Of a stretch of DNA of 64,000 nt, positions 44,965-53,294 are shown in pieces. The position numbers and the translations under genes are program-made. Each line of letters starts with the position of its first letter. Within the stretch, counting starts at the first letter, position 1. Source of the DNA: Chryseosolibacter sp039917935 (GTDB taxonomy: Bacteria; Bacteroidota; Bacteroidia; Cytophagales; Cyclobacteriaceae). The stretch lies in NCBI GenBank assembly GCA_039917935.1, contig JBDSIM010000247.1:5157-69156 (forward strand), given 5' to 3'. Below the pieces are notes generated by a model, which was not told the DNA's origin, did not search any database, and was given only the letters and a program-made list of their open reading frames with translations.

Positions 44965-45837
44965 TTACAGGCTCTTCCATAAATACAGCGTCGCATAGGC
45001 TTCCCAACCTTTGTACTTCTTAAAAATTTTCACCACCTCTTCCAGCGTTGGTTTCCGGTCAAGCTTTTTCAGGTTCTTGATGGCATTATGAATACCGGCG
45101 TCTTCTAATGGAAAGGCATCTTTAAAATGGAAAGTTTTCATTAAGGCATAATTTGCTGTCCAGTTGCCGACGCCTTTGATTTTCATCAATTCTATTTTCG
45201 CTTCCTGTAAAGTAAGTCCCTTTAGTTTTTCTTTGGATAGTGTTCCTTCAGCAAAAGCTTCCGCTATGGCTATGGTATAGCGACTTTTTTGACTCGAGAA
45301 CTGGAGTGGCAAAAGTTGGTCGGGTGAAATCAGGGCCACCGTTTCAGGTGACGGAAAAAGAAAGTACGCATCTCCACCAAGCGCCAACCGTTCTCCGAAA
45401 GTTTGGACGAAACTTTGTTTCAAGGTGTATGCGAATCCAAGATTAATCTGTTGACCAAGCACCGCCCAGATAAGAGACTCAAATAAATCCGGCTGGCCAA
45501 CAATTCTGTACCCGTAATACTTTTTCACCAGGTTCTTTAATAGCTTGTCTCTTTCTGCAAGGGTGTAAAATGGTTTGAGATCCGTATCAAGATCAAACCA
45601 CTCCCGCACATAGGCGGATACAATCTGTTTGATTCTTTCATCGGGTTCTTTTGTTAAAAATGAAATGGATAAGTCCTTATCAAGGGAGGTTACCTGAAAA
45701 ACCACTACTTCGTTTCCAACTCTCAGGGCTTTGACTACGTGTTTTTCCTTTAACTGATGCAATAATTCTTTTGGAGAGCGCTTCAGAAAATCCATACAAA
45801 GTGAAAATGAAAACTCCTTAGGTGTGTTTAATATCAT
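44965..45837 (-). CDS. DNA-3-methyladenine glycosylase II (AlkA-type)
   Basis: I take the ATG at 45837 (290 residues); upstream residues in the longer frame look non-coding. A helix-hairpin-helix-GPD glycosylase domain is clear: LIWAVLGQQINLGFAYTLKQ, MKIKGVGNWTANYALMKTFH and the catalytic Asp in FPLEDAGIHNAI. It removes alkylated bases from DNA. It is divergent from a 2OG-Fe(II) oxygenase gene and close to two Ada-type genes, which supports a role in alkylation repair. Confidence 0.92.
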   Translation of the reverse strand: MILNTPKEFSFSLCMDFLKRSPKELLHQLKEKHVVKALRVGNEVVVFQVTSLDKDLSISFLTKEPDERIKQIVSAYVREWFDLDTDLKPFYTLAERDKLLKNLVKKYYGYRIVGQPDLFESLIWAVLGQQINLGFAYTLKQSFVQTFGERLALGGDAYFLFPSPETVALISPDQLLPLQFSSQKSRYTIAIAEAFAEGTLSKEKLKGLTLQEAKIELMKIKGVGNWTANYALMKTFHFKDAFPLEDAGIHNAIKNLKKLDRKPTLEEVVKIFKKYKGWEAYATLYLWKSL

Positions 45838-45948
45838 CCGGTTATATTTTTCAGCGTAATACACAATACTACACATCAGACGATAAAAATGTATGCTAAA
45901 AGAGCAAGTTTCGGGTTGGCATATTTTTGAGAACTTCCCTATTTGGCC

Positions 45949-46683
45949 ATGCAAGCAAAGTGGAAAGAAATTTGGACTATGGAAAGTTTGGAAAGTAAGG
46001 ATTGGGAACTGGTTCATAGGTCTCTGGATGCTCAAGGATATGCTGTTATTAAACAGGTCCTAACTGAAACTGAATGCTGTGAATTGATAGATCTCTATCA
46101 GAAGGAACTATTGTTCCGCAGCACCATCAATATGAAGCGTTACCGGTTTGGGCAGGGTGAGTATAAATATTTCAGATACCCCTTACCGCCGCTGATCGCA
46201 GCCCTTAGAAAAGAATTTTATAAGCCATTAAAATCCATCGCTAATGAATGGATGACTCGCCTGGGAATTTAGCATCGGTATCCCGATGAACATGCTCAAT
46301 TTATTACCTGGTGTCATTCTAAAAGTCAGGAAAGTCCCACACCCCTTATTCTCAGGTACGAAGCAGGAGGATTTAATACGTTACACCAGGATATGTACGG
46401 CGATGTTTATTTTCCCTTACAGGTTGTGCTGATGTTAACGCAGAGGGGTGAGGACTACGAGGGCGGTGAACTTGCCTTTGTTGAGCAATTGCCAAGAGCG
46501 CAATCACGGGTTGAGGTAGTTACACCGGGTCTGGGGGATGCTGTAATTTTCACCACTAATTTCCGTCCGGTAAAAGGGTCCCGAGGATATTACCGGGCCA
46601 GGATCAAACATGGAATAAGCCCTGTTAAATCCGGACTGCGATATGCACTGGGGATAATTTTTCATGATGCTGCTTTGAACTAA
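45949..46683 (+). pseudogene. 2OG-Fe(II) oxygenase interrupted by an in-frame TAG
   Basis: Two segments in one reading frame form one 2-oxoglutarate/iron-dependent dioxygenase: the N-terminal part to NEWMTRLGI, a TAG at 46270-46272, then HRYPDEHAQFITW, the iron ligands His and Asp in TLHQDMYGD, FPLQVVLMLTQRGEDYEGGE and the distal His in RARIKHGISPV. Because the stop precedes all iron ligands, the short product cannot be active. A C-to-T change of CAG would explain it. Relatives cluster with alkylation-repair genes in Bacteroidota, as here. Confidence 0.85.
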
Positions 46684-46692
46684 ATTGAAGGA

Positions 46693-47019
46693 TTGATAGC
46701 ATCAGCAGACGTTAGCGATGAGAATTTGCGAAAGCTTATTCGCGGGAGAAAAGTTAATTTCGCGGGAAATGTGAAACTAAAAATTTACGGAAGACTGCAG
46801 TGTGCCTCCGGGAAAAAAATGAAAAAAAGTAACCGCATCTTTTTTTATTCAGAGGAGGAAGCGGTGGATCTGGGCTTCCGCCCATGTGGGCATTGCCTGA
46901 GAAATCAGTATGTGGCCTGGAAAAAAACGCTCTACTTGGTAGAAGCTCTTAACCCTTCCGCTACGATGAGGACAAAATCTTTTCCTTTGATAAATCCTTT
47001 TCCCCACTCTGCATCATAA
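46693..47019 (+). CDS. Stand-alone Ada-type zinc-binding domain protein
   Basis: The core (about 12-75) matches the Ada metal-binding domain: VKLKIYGRLQCASGKKMKK, then SNRIFFYSEEEAVDLGFRPC and GHC. Compared with E. coli Ada (IFCRPSC), the methyl-accepting cysteine is a glycine (IYGRLQC), leaving three of four zinc ligands. No ATG precedes the domain; TTG at 46693 is the best start, ten bases after the stop of the preceding gene. The frame runs 88 bases into the convergent gene, with a non-family tail. It may bind DNA or damage without acting as a methyl acceptor. Confidence 0.65.
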   Translation: MIASADVSDENLRKLIRGRKVNFAGNVKLKIYGRLQCASGKKMKKSNRIFFYSEEEAVDLGFRPCGHCLRNQYVAWKKTLYLVEALNPSATMRTKSFPLINPFPHSAS

Positions 47020-47831
47020 GCACTGGTTATGCCCAGGCCAGCCAGATCCTCCGTTTTTTTACCCTTCTTCAGCGCGGTGGAAACTTTATCTCTGATATCC
47101 ACCAGGCGGTCTCTGTAGGTTTTTACATCCTTCTTATTGCAAAGATCACCATGGCCAGGGATGATTACAGATTCCTCATTCATGAGGAGAAGTGACTTCT
47201 CTAAAATGGCAATTAAACCATTGATAGTACCTCCGCTTGACATATCGATGTAGGGATATCCATAGGTTACAAAAACGTCGCCCATATGAAAAACATTTGC
47301 CTGTTTGAAATACACGATAATATCTCCATCCGTATGGCCAGCTCCAAAATGGATCAATTCAATATCCTGATCATTGAGGTGGAGAGAAAGTTTGTCAGGG
47401 AACGTAACCACAGGCCAGGCATCTCTTTCACGTGGAGGGGTTACGCTGTTTTGTGCTTTATTCACGTGCTCCTTCATCATCCTTTCACGGACTAAATCGT
47501 GTGCGACAATGGTTGATCCTATTTGGGAAAAATACTCATTGCTTCCAGAATGGTCGCCATGAATATGGGTATTTAAAGTAAAGCGAATTTCTCCTTTGTC
47601 GAGCTCGGCGATTGCGTCTTTAATTTTCGTTCCGAGCTGAAGGAATTGGTCATCAACCATAACAATGCCATCCTTGCCCGTTAATACGCCAATGTTTCCA
47701 CCGGAACCTTGTAACATATAAATATTTCCTTTCACATTCCGTGACGTTACCCGGATCGAATCCCAATTTTGCTGTGCTATCCCTGTTAAAGAAATCACGA
47801 GAAAAAGAATAATGGAAAAGATTCGTTTCAT
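46932..47831 (-). CDS. Secreted MBL-fold metallo-hydrolase
   Basis: This 299-residue protein has a Sec signal (FSIILFLVISLTGIAQQ) and the metallo-beta-lactamase fold: HIHGDH in LNTHIHGDHSGS, IHFGAGHTDGDIIV, MGDVFVTYGYP and VIIPGHGDL. It binds two metal ions and hydrolyses an unknown ester or thioester. Its 3' end overlaps the opposing Ada-domain frame. Confidence 0.9.
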   Translation of the reverse strand: MKRIFSIILFLVISLTGIAQQNWDSIRVTSRNVKGNIYMLQGSGGNIGVLTGKDGIVMVDDQFLQLGTKIKDAIAELDKGEIRFTLNTHIHGDHSGSNEYFSQIGSTIVAHDLVRERMMKEHVNKAQNSVTPPRERDAWPVVTFPDKLSLHLNDQDIELIHFGAGHTDGDIIVYFKQANVFHMGDVFVTYGYPYIDMSSGGTINGLIAILEKSLLLMNEESVIIPGHGDLCNKKDVKTYRDRLVDIRDKVSTALKKGKKTEDLAGLGITSAYDAEWGKGFIKGKDFVLIVAEGLRASTK

Positions 47832-47956
47832 TGTCGATTGGTTTTTTGATCTATATAAAGCTAATAAATTTATTGGATTTTGGGTTTTAAGTTCGCAAGA
47901 AACAGGTTGAGTTTTTTGGTTTTGAATCCGAATTTTACGTCATAAATGATAATTTT

Positions 47957-48820
47957 ATGATCTTGTCAGCAGAAACACACCATATCAATTACCAGCGGAT
48001 TGAAGAAGCGATTCAATATTTGCAGGAAAATTTTCGCCTGCAGCCCGACCTCGACGCGGTGGCTGGGAAGATGAACCTGAGTCCATTTCATTTTCAACGA
48101 TTGTTTACCGAATGGGCAGGCATAAGCCCCAAAAGGTTTTTACAATATCTCACAACCGCATATTTAAAAGAGAAACTTCAGACTTCCCGTAACATTGAGG
48201 AAGCTGCCGATGCTGCTGGTCTTTCCAGCCAGTCAAGAGTATATGACCTATTCACCACCTTGGAAGCAGTGACCCCTGCAGAATATAAACAGTCCGGTGC
48301 CGGGATTCGCATCGAATATGGTTTTCATGATACGCCTTTCGGAAATTGCCTGATAGGCGTTACCCAACGGGGTATATGTTGGTTAACCTTTATTAACTCA
48401 GACAAGGACAATTTTCATGCTCTTGAAGAAATGAAGGCTAGCTGGTATAACTCCCAGGTAAATGAAGACTTCGCGCAGACGCTTGAATATATTGAACAGA
48501 TTTTTGAAAATCGTTCTTCAAAAAAGCTTCATTTGTTGGTAAAGGGAACGAATTTTCAGGTCAAAGTGTGGGAGGCCTTGCTGCATATTCCTGCGGGAGG
48601 GTTATCAACCTACCAGCATATTGCGCGAAAAATAGAGTGTCCCAGGGCAATGCAGGCAGTAGGCTCGGCAGTGGGAGCCAATGCGATCGCTTACTTAATA
48701 CCCTGTCACCGTGTGATCAGAAAAGATGGAATTTTGGGGCAATATCGATGGAGCGCAGCACGCAAAAAAAGTATTATTGGGTGGGAAATGGCCCGGCATG
48801 ATGCTCCTAACAACCATTAG
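47957..48820 (+). CDS. ada: AraC-type Ada: regulator plus O6-methylguanine methyltransferase
   Basis: The 287 residues have an AraC helix-turn-helix (about 10-115; LDAVAGKMNLSPFHFQRLFT, AADAAGLSSQSRVYDLF) followed by an OGT domain (about 125-280; KGTNFQVKVWEALLHIPAG, acceptor Cys in IPCHRVIRKDG). This is Ada without the N-terminal zinc domain, which exists nearby as a separate gene (46693). It repairs O6-methylguanine and probably activates repair genes. How it would sense phosphotriester damage without the methyl-accepting zinc domain is unclear. Confidence 0.93.
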   Translation: MILSAETHHINYQRIEEAIQYLQENFRLQPDLDAVAGKMNLSPFHFQRLFTEWAGISPKRFLQYLTTAYLKEKLQTSRNIEEAADAAGLSSQSRVYDLFTTLEAVTPAEYKQSGAGIRIEYGFHDTPFGNCLIGVTQRGICWLTFINSDKDNFHALEEMKASWYNSQVNEDFAQTLEYIEQIFENRSSKKLHLLVKGTNFQVKVWEALLHIPAGGLSTYQHIARKIECPRAMQAVGSAVGANAIAYLIPCHRVIRKDGILGQYRWSAARKKSIIGWEMARHDAPNNH

Positions 48821-48855
48821 TTATAAAAATAAATATAATGAAAGCCGGATTTGGG

Positions 48856-48888
48856 CTTGCATCTAAGAATAAAAACCTTCTATCTTTA
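48856..48888 (+). promoter_or_regulatory. Promoter candidate for the aromatic operon
   Basis: TATCTTTA (48881-48888) matches the Bacteroidota -7 element TAnnTTTG in all but the last base, and CTTG (48856-48859) sits 21 bases upstream as a -33-like element. This would place the transcript start shortly before the leader peptide ATG at 48906. Confidence 0.35.
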
Positions 48889-48905
48889 GCGCTGGAAAAA
48901 CAGAA

Positions 48906-48968
48906 ATGAAAGTCGGCAATACATTTTTTTATTTTTACTACTACTTTAAGACCCAGGCGGGACTTTAA
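48906..48968 (+). CDS. Phe/Tyr-rich leader peptide of the aromatic operon
   Basis: The 20-residue frame reads MKVGNTFFYFYYYFKTQAGL, with eight consecutive Phe/Tyr codons at residues 7-14. Its stop (48966-48968) overlaps the segment that can form an antiterminator, and a strong terminator follows before prephenate dehydratase. This is the arrangement of ribosome-mediated attenuation as known for phe leaders of enterobacteria. Shortage of charged tRNA-Phe or tRNA-Tyr would stall the ribosome on the aromatic run. Confidence 0.85.
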   Translation: MKVGNTFFYFYYYFKTQAGL

Positions 48969-49018
48969 GAGTAGCGTGTTGTTGAAAAAAAATAACAAAT
49001 GAACTCAGGAAAGTCCCG
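48958..49018 (+). promoter_or_regulatory. Antiterminator pairing of the aromatic attenuator
   Basis: CGGGACTTT (48958-48966) is exactly complementary to AAAGTCCCG (49010-49018). The latter contains eight of the nine bases of the 5' arm of the terminator stem, so the two structures exclude each other. A ribosome stalled on the Phe/Tyr run leaves 48958-48966 free; one that reaches the stop codon at 48966-48968 covers it and lets the terminator form. Confidence 0.78.
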
Positions 49019-49039
49019 GAAAACCGGGACTTTTTTTTT
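49011..49039 (+). terminator. Attenuator terminator before prephenate dehydratase
   Basis: A 9-bp perfect stem AAGTCCCGG / CCGGGACTT with an AAAA loop is followed by a run of nine T. It lies about 57 bases before the ATG of the first structural gene. Confidence 0.92.
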
Positions 49040-49095
49040 ACCCAAGATTTCGGCCGGGATACGCAAGGCAGAAAAGAGGGTGCAGGAAAAATGGT

Positions 49096-49995
49096 ATGAC
49101 GAAGCAAATTAAGATATCCACTAAAAAAAGTGCTAACGCAGGTAGGCCAGAACGACGCAACGGGAAATTGCGTGTAGCCATCCAGGGTATTGCCACCAGT
49201 TTTCACGAAGTAGCAGCGATGACTTATTTCGGCGACTCAACCGCCATTGAAACCGTGGAATGTCTCTCATTTCATGAATTATGTGAGAGTCTTGAAAAAG
49301 GACAATCGAACTATGCGGTCATGGCCATTGAGAATTCCATCGCTGGCAGTATTCTTCCTAATTATTTCCTGCTTCAGAGTTATCACTTCAGTATCATTGG
49401 AGAATTATACCTGCCCATCCACATGCACTTACTGGCATTGCCCGGCGTGAAACGCGAGGATATCAAATGTATTGAATCTCACCCAATGGCTATACGCCAA
49501 TGTTCTGAGTTCATTAATTCCCTGACGGGCGTGCAGGTTCGTGAGAGCGATGATACAGCCTTATCGGCTAAACGCGTTAAAGAATTAATGTTGAAGGATA
49601 CGGCCGCCATTGCCAATGAATTCGCCGCAAAAAAGTATGGTCTGGCAATACTGGAGAAAAGAATTGAAACCCATAAGAAGAATTTTACACGCTTTCTGGT
49701 GCTCTCCAAAAGAGCCAATGGCAGCATCGAAAGCAACAAAGCCTCCCTCAGTTTTGAGGTGGCCAATGAGGTGGGTAGCCTCGCAGAAACCCTCATGACT
49801 TTTAAGACCTATAATATTAATCTGACTAAAATTCAGTCTATTCCAATCATCGGAAAGCCAAGTGAATACTCTATTCACATCGATGTGGAATGGAAAAAAC
49901 GAAAAAATTATGATGAGGCGATGCACGAGGTGCTGAGGAAGGTTAGAAACCTCAACATCCTGGGAGAATATAAGAAGGGGAAGATAGAGTATTAA
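49096..49995 (+). CDS. pheA: Prephenate dehydratase
   Basis: This 299-residue enzyme converts prephenate to phenylpyruvate for phenylalanine synthesis. The periplasmic-binding-like catalytic fold includes the conserved Thr-Arg-Phe in NFTRFLVLSK and AIENSIAGSILPNY; a C-terminal ACT domain (about 210-295; FEVANEVGSLAETLMTFK, IQSIPIIGKPSEYSIHIDV) provides feedback inhibition by Phe. There is no chorismate mutase domain here; that activity is supplied by the fusion protein at 52148. It is the first structural gene behind the attenuator. Confidence 0.95.
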   Translation: MTKQIKISTKKSANAGRPERRNGKLRVAIQGIATSFHEVAAMTYFGDSTAIETVECLSFHELCESLEKGQSNYAVMAIENSIAGSILPNYFLLQSYHFSIIGELYLPIHMHLLALPGVKREDIKCIESHPMAIRQCSEFINSLTGVQVRESDDTALSAKRVKELMLKDTAAIANEFAAKKYGLAILEKRIETHKKNFTRFLVLSKRANGSIESNKASLSFEVANEVGSLAETLMTFKTYNINLTKIQSIPIIGKPSEYSIHIDVEWKKRKNYDEAMHEVLRKVRNLNILGEYKKGKIEY

Positions 49996-50023
49996 GCATG
50001 GTAAGTTCCAAATTTCAGGTTCA

Positions 50024-51235
50024 ATGATAAAGACAGCTAACAGGATCGCCAATGTGGAGGAATACTACTTCAGCAGGAAGCTAGCGGAAGTGCGGACCCT
50101 TGATACACCCGAACTACGGGTGATTAATCTGGGCATCGGCAGCCCCGACCAGGCACCTTCGCCAAATGCTATTCATGCCCTTACCGTGTCAGCAAAGAAT
50201 CCGGAAAATCACGGCTACCAGAATTATAAGGGTATCCCGGCCTTTAGAAAAGCCATTGCGGAATTTTATCAAAATATTTACCAGGCAAAACTTGATCCTG
50301 AAACAATGATCCTTCCCCTGATGGGATCAAAGGAGGGTATCATGCATATTTCCATGGCCTTTGTAAATGAAGGTGAAGAAGTACTGATTCCAAATCCTGG
50401 CTACCCTACCTACTCTTCCGTTGCCAGCCTGGTAGGGGCCAGGTTGAGACCTTACGATTTAAAAGAAGAACTGAACTGGGGAATTGACATTGAAGCACTG
50501 AAACGAAACGATCTGTCAAAAGTAAAATTGATGTGGATTAACTTTCCACACATGCCCACTGGCCGCACTGCTACGAGGGAGGAGCTGAAGGCGCTAATTA
50601 ACCTGGCAAGACAAAACCAATTCCTGATCGTAAACGATAATCCTTACAGCATGATTTTGAACGATCAGCCCTTAAGTTTGCTGTCAGTTGAGGGTGCTGA
50701 AGATGTCGCCCTTGAACTCAACTCGCTTTCAAAATCGCATAATATGGCCGGGTGGCGATTAGGCTGGGTAGCGGGAAAAAAAGAATACATCGACTCGGTG
50801 CTGAAAGTGAAAAGCAATATGGATTCAGGGATGTTTCTGGGACTACAACACGCAGCCACAGAGGCATTGAATAACAACGGAAAGGAATGGTTCTCGGAAT
50901 TGAATAAAATGTACGCTTCCCGTAAGGAGGTCGCAGAAAATCTTCTCGATATGCTGGGCTGCAGTTATTCTAAGAAGCAATCGGGTCTGTTTGTGTGGGC
51001 AAAAGCACCGGGGAATGTGAAAGACGTTGAAGTTTGGATTGATGAGATCCTTTACGGGACAAAGGTTTTTATTACGCCAGGATTTATTTTCGGTGAAGCC
51101 GGAAGAAGATTTATTCGTATTTCATTATGCTGCACCACAGAAAAATTAACGGAGGCCCTGTCTCGTATTCAGCAGTTTAAAAGTGGATTGAGTTTAATAG
51201 GTAAGCCATCAAAAAAAGCGAGCACATTAAAATGA
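50024..51235 (+). CDS. Aromatic-operon aminotransferase (class I/II)
   Basis: This PLP enzyme of 403 residues has LGIGSPDQAPSPNAIHAL, the Asn/Tyr pocket in WINFPHMPTGRTA, NDNPYSMIL and the cofactor Lys in SLSKSHNMAGWRLGW. Position between prephenate dehydratase and dehydrogenase suggests transamination of phenylpyruvate and hydroxyphenylpyruvate (or prephenate). It overlaps the next gene by four bases (ATGA). Confidence 0.9.
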   Translation: MIKTANRIANVEEYYFSRKLAEVRTLDTPELRVINLGIGSPDQAPSPNAIHALTVSAKNPENHGYQNYKGIPAFRKAIAEFYQNIYQAKLDPETMILPLMGSKEGIMHISMAFVNEGEEVLIPNPGYPTYSSVASLVGARLRPYDLKEELNWGIDIEALKRNDLSKVKLMWINFPHMPTGRTATREELKALINLARQNQFLIVNDNPYSMILNDQPLSLLSVEGAEDVALELNSLSKSHNMAGWRLGWVAGKKEYIDSVLKVKSNMDSGMFLGLQHAATEALNNNGKEWFSELNKMYASRKEVAENLLDMLGCSYSKKQSGLFVWAKAPGNVKDVEVWIDEILYGTKVFITPGFIFGEAGRRFIRISLCCTTEKLTEALSRIQQFKSGLSLIGKPSKKASTLK

Positions 51236-52122
51236 AAACAGCCATCGTAGGTTTAGGACTGATTGGGGGAAGTATGGCTATTGACTTGCGAAAGGCAGGT
51301 GTGGCAACAGAGCTCGTCGGGGTGGATAATAATAAGGCCCATGCCGGGAGGGCGGTTGACCTCGGGTTGGTCGACGAAATAGCTTCGCTGGAAGACGCCG
51401 TTTCTGATGCCGACCTGGTCATTACAGCAATCCCGGTAAATGTCATCAAAGATGTGCTTTTCAAAGTGCTCGATAACATTGGTGAACAAGCCACTGTTAT
51501 TGATACAGGATCAACCAAGTCAATGATCTGCAAAGCCATTCTAAACCATAGGAATCGACAGCAATTTGTCGCGGCTCATCCGCTTGCGGGAACAGAGAAT
51601 TCCGGTCCGGATGCAGCCTTCAGCGGTTTGTTTAAAGGGAAAACGAATATCATTTGTGAAGAACAAAAATCATCAGCGTGGTCTTTACAAATTGCCCACC
51701 AGATATTTTCAACACTGGAAATGAGAACGATTTCCATGGATCCTGTTGAACATGATAAGCATGTAGCCTACGTTTCGCACCTGTCACACGTCAGCGCCTT
51801 TTTACTGGGGCAAACCGTACTGGATATGGAAAAGGATGAAAAAAATATTTTTAATCTTGCGGGTAGCGGTTTCGCCTCTACGGTACGTCTCGCGAAAAGT
51901 TCGCCCGATATGTGGGCGCCGATATTTGAGCAAAATGCCGAGAACCTCAGCAAGGCGCTTTTGGAATACATCACGCATCTGCAGAAGTTTCAACATCACC
52001 TCATGAATCGCGATGTAAAGGAATTACATCGTATCATGACCAATGCCAACCATATCCGCAAGGTGCTGGAGGGGATGGAGCCAACACAAAAACCCGTTCA
52101 ATTAATAGAAAACAAAAGTTAA
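51232..52122 (+). CDS. tyrA: Prephenate dehydrogenase
   Basis: This 296-residue enzyme oxidatively decarboxylates prephenate to 4-hydroxyphenylpyruvate for tyrosine synthesis. An N-terminal Rossmann fold (IVGLGLIGGSMAIDLRKAG) is followed by the catalytic region (HPLAGTENSGPDAAFSGLF) and an all-helical dimerisation half (HVAYVSHLSHVSAFLLG). There is no ACT domain. It is translationally coupled to the aminotransferase gene. Confidence 0.93.
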   Translation: MKTAIVGLGLIGGSMAIDLRKAGVATELVGVDNNKAHAGRAVDLGLVDEIASLEDAVSDADLVITAIPVNVIKDVLFKVLDNIGEQATVIDTGSTKSMICKAILNHRNRQQFVAAHPLAGTENSGPDAAFSGLFKGKTNIICEEQKSSAWSLQIAHQIFSTLEMRTISMDPVEHDKHVAYVSHLSHVSAFLLGQTVLDMEKDEKNIFNLAGSGFASTVRLAKSSPDMWAPIFEQNAENLSKALLEYITHLQKFQHHLMNRDVKELHRIMTNANHIRKVLEGMEPTQKPVQLIENKS

Positions 52123-52147
52123 AACCTGAACAAAAAATAACGTACAT

Positions 52148-53251
52148 ATGAAAAAGGTATTGCAACACGAGTCGATTTCTACATGGTTTCCCATAGCCAG
52201 TAAACCCCTTATCATAAGCGGCCCATGCAGCGCTGAAACAGAGGAACAAATGATCGCAACTGCGAAACAAATCGCCGCAACAGGAAAGGTGCATGCACTC
52301 CGCGCGGGAATCTGGAAACCCCGCACCAGGCCTGGCCAATATGAAGGGGCTGGGGCAGAAGGTCTTAAATGGCTTATTCAGGCAAAAAAAGAAACCGGAT
52401 TGCCAGTGACAACCGAAGTGGCCAATGCCGCACACGTTGACGCATGCCTTAAAGCCGGCGTTGACATCTTATGGGTAGGCGCGCGCACCACAGTGAATCC
52501 ATTTTCTGTACAGGACGTGGCTGACGCCTTGAAAGGCGTTGATATACCTGTAATGGTAAAAAATCCTGTGAATCCTGATCTTGAATTATGGATTGGAGCC
52601 CTTGAACGTCTGAACAAAGCAGGTATCACAAAACTGGCTGCTATTCATCGTGGATTTTCATCTTCTGAAAAAGGACCTTTTCGCAATGCCCCTATGTGGG
52701 ATATGCCAATTGAATTAAAAACACGCATACCTGATCTCGATATAATATGCGATCCAAGTCACATTGCTGGTAACCGTGAGCTAATCGCATTAATATGCCA
52801 GAAGGCGCTTGATCTTGACATGGTCGGATTGATGATAGAAAGTCATATTAACCCGGATGCAGCCTGGAGTGATGCCAAACAACAGGTTACCCCTGCAGCA
52901 CTTTCGAAAATAATTGACGGCCTGGTGGTGCGCACGGTAACATCCGACAACAAAAGTTTCAAAGATACGCTGAGTATCCTGCGTGATCAGATTGATGTGC
53001 TGGATGATGAGATCATGCAGAAGCTTTCTGCCCGTATGAAGATCAGCGAAAAAATCGGACAGTATAAAAAAGAAAATAATGTCACAATCCTTCAGGTTAC
53101 GCGCTGGGAAGAAATTATTCAGACCCGCATTTCCCTGGGCAAAGCCATGGGACTCAATGAAGAATTTACCAATGATTTGTTAAAGCTTATCCACCACGAA
53201 TCTATCCAGGTTCAGACAAAGGTGATGAATAAGATTGCAGAAAGGGTTTAA
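52148..53251 (+). CDS. Bifunctional DAHP synthase / chorismate mutase
   Basis: The 367 residues contain a DAHP synthase barrel (about 15-270; IISGPCSAETEEQM, LRAGIWKPRTRPGQYEG, CDPSHIAGNRE, MVGLMIESHINPDAAWSDA) and a C-terminal type II chorismate mutase (about 275-365; LSILRDQIDVLDDEIMQKLS, RMKISEKIGQYKKENNV). It feeds the shikimate pathway and converts chorismate to prephenate for the two enzymes encoded upstream. The same fusion is usual in Bacteroidota; it supplies the mutase activity absent from the dehydratase. Confidence 0.95.
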   Translation: MKKVLQHESISTWFPIASKPLIISGPCSAETEEQMIATAKQIAATGKVHALRAGIWKPRTRPGQYEGAGAEGLKWLIQAKKETGLPVTTEVANAAHVDACLKAGVDILWVGARTTVNPFSVQDVADALKGVDIPVMVKNPVNPDLELWIGALERLNKAGITKLAAIHRGFSSSEKGPFRNAPMWDMPIELKTRIPDLDIICDPSHIAGNRELIALICQKALDLDMVGLMIESHINPDAAWSDAKQQVTPAALSKIIDGLVVRTVTSDNKSFKDTLSILRDQIDVLDDEIMQKLSARMKISEKIGQYKKENNVTILQVTRWEEIIQTRISLGKAMGLNEEFTNDLLKLIHHESIQVQTKVMNKIAERV

Positions 53252-53294
53252 TTATGCCAGCCGGAAATTTATTTACCCTTCTGATACAGTCAAC

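Noticed and set aside
46270..46272. TAG as pyrrolysine or programmed read-through
   Set aside because: Bacteroidota are not known for pyrrolysine, and the stop sits in a variable linker where a Gln codon change explains it.
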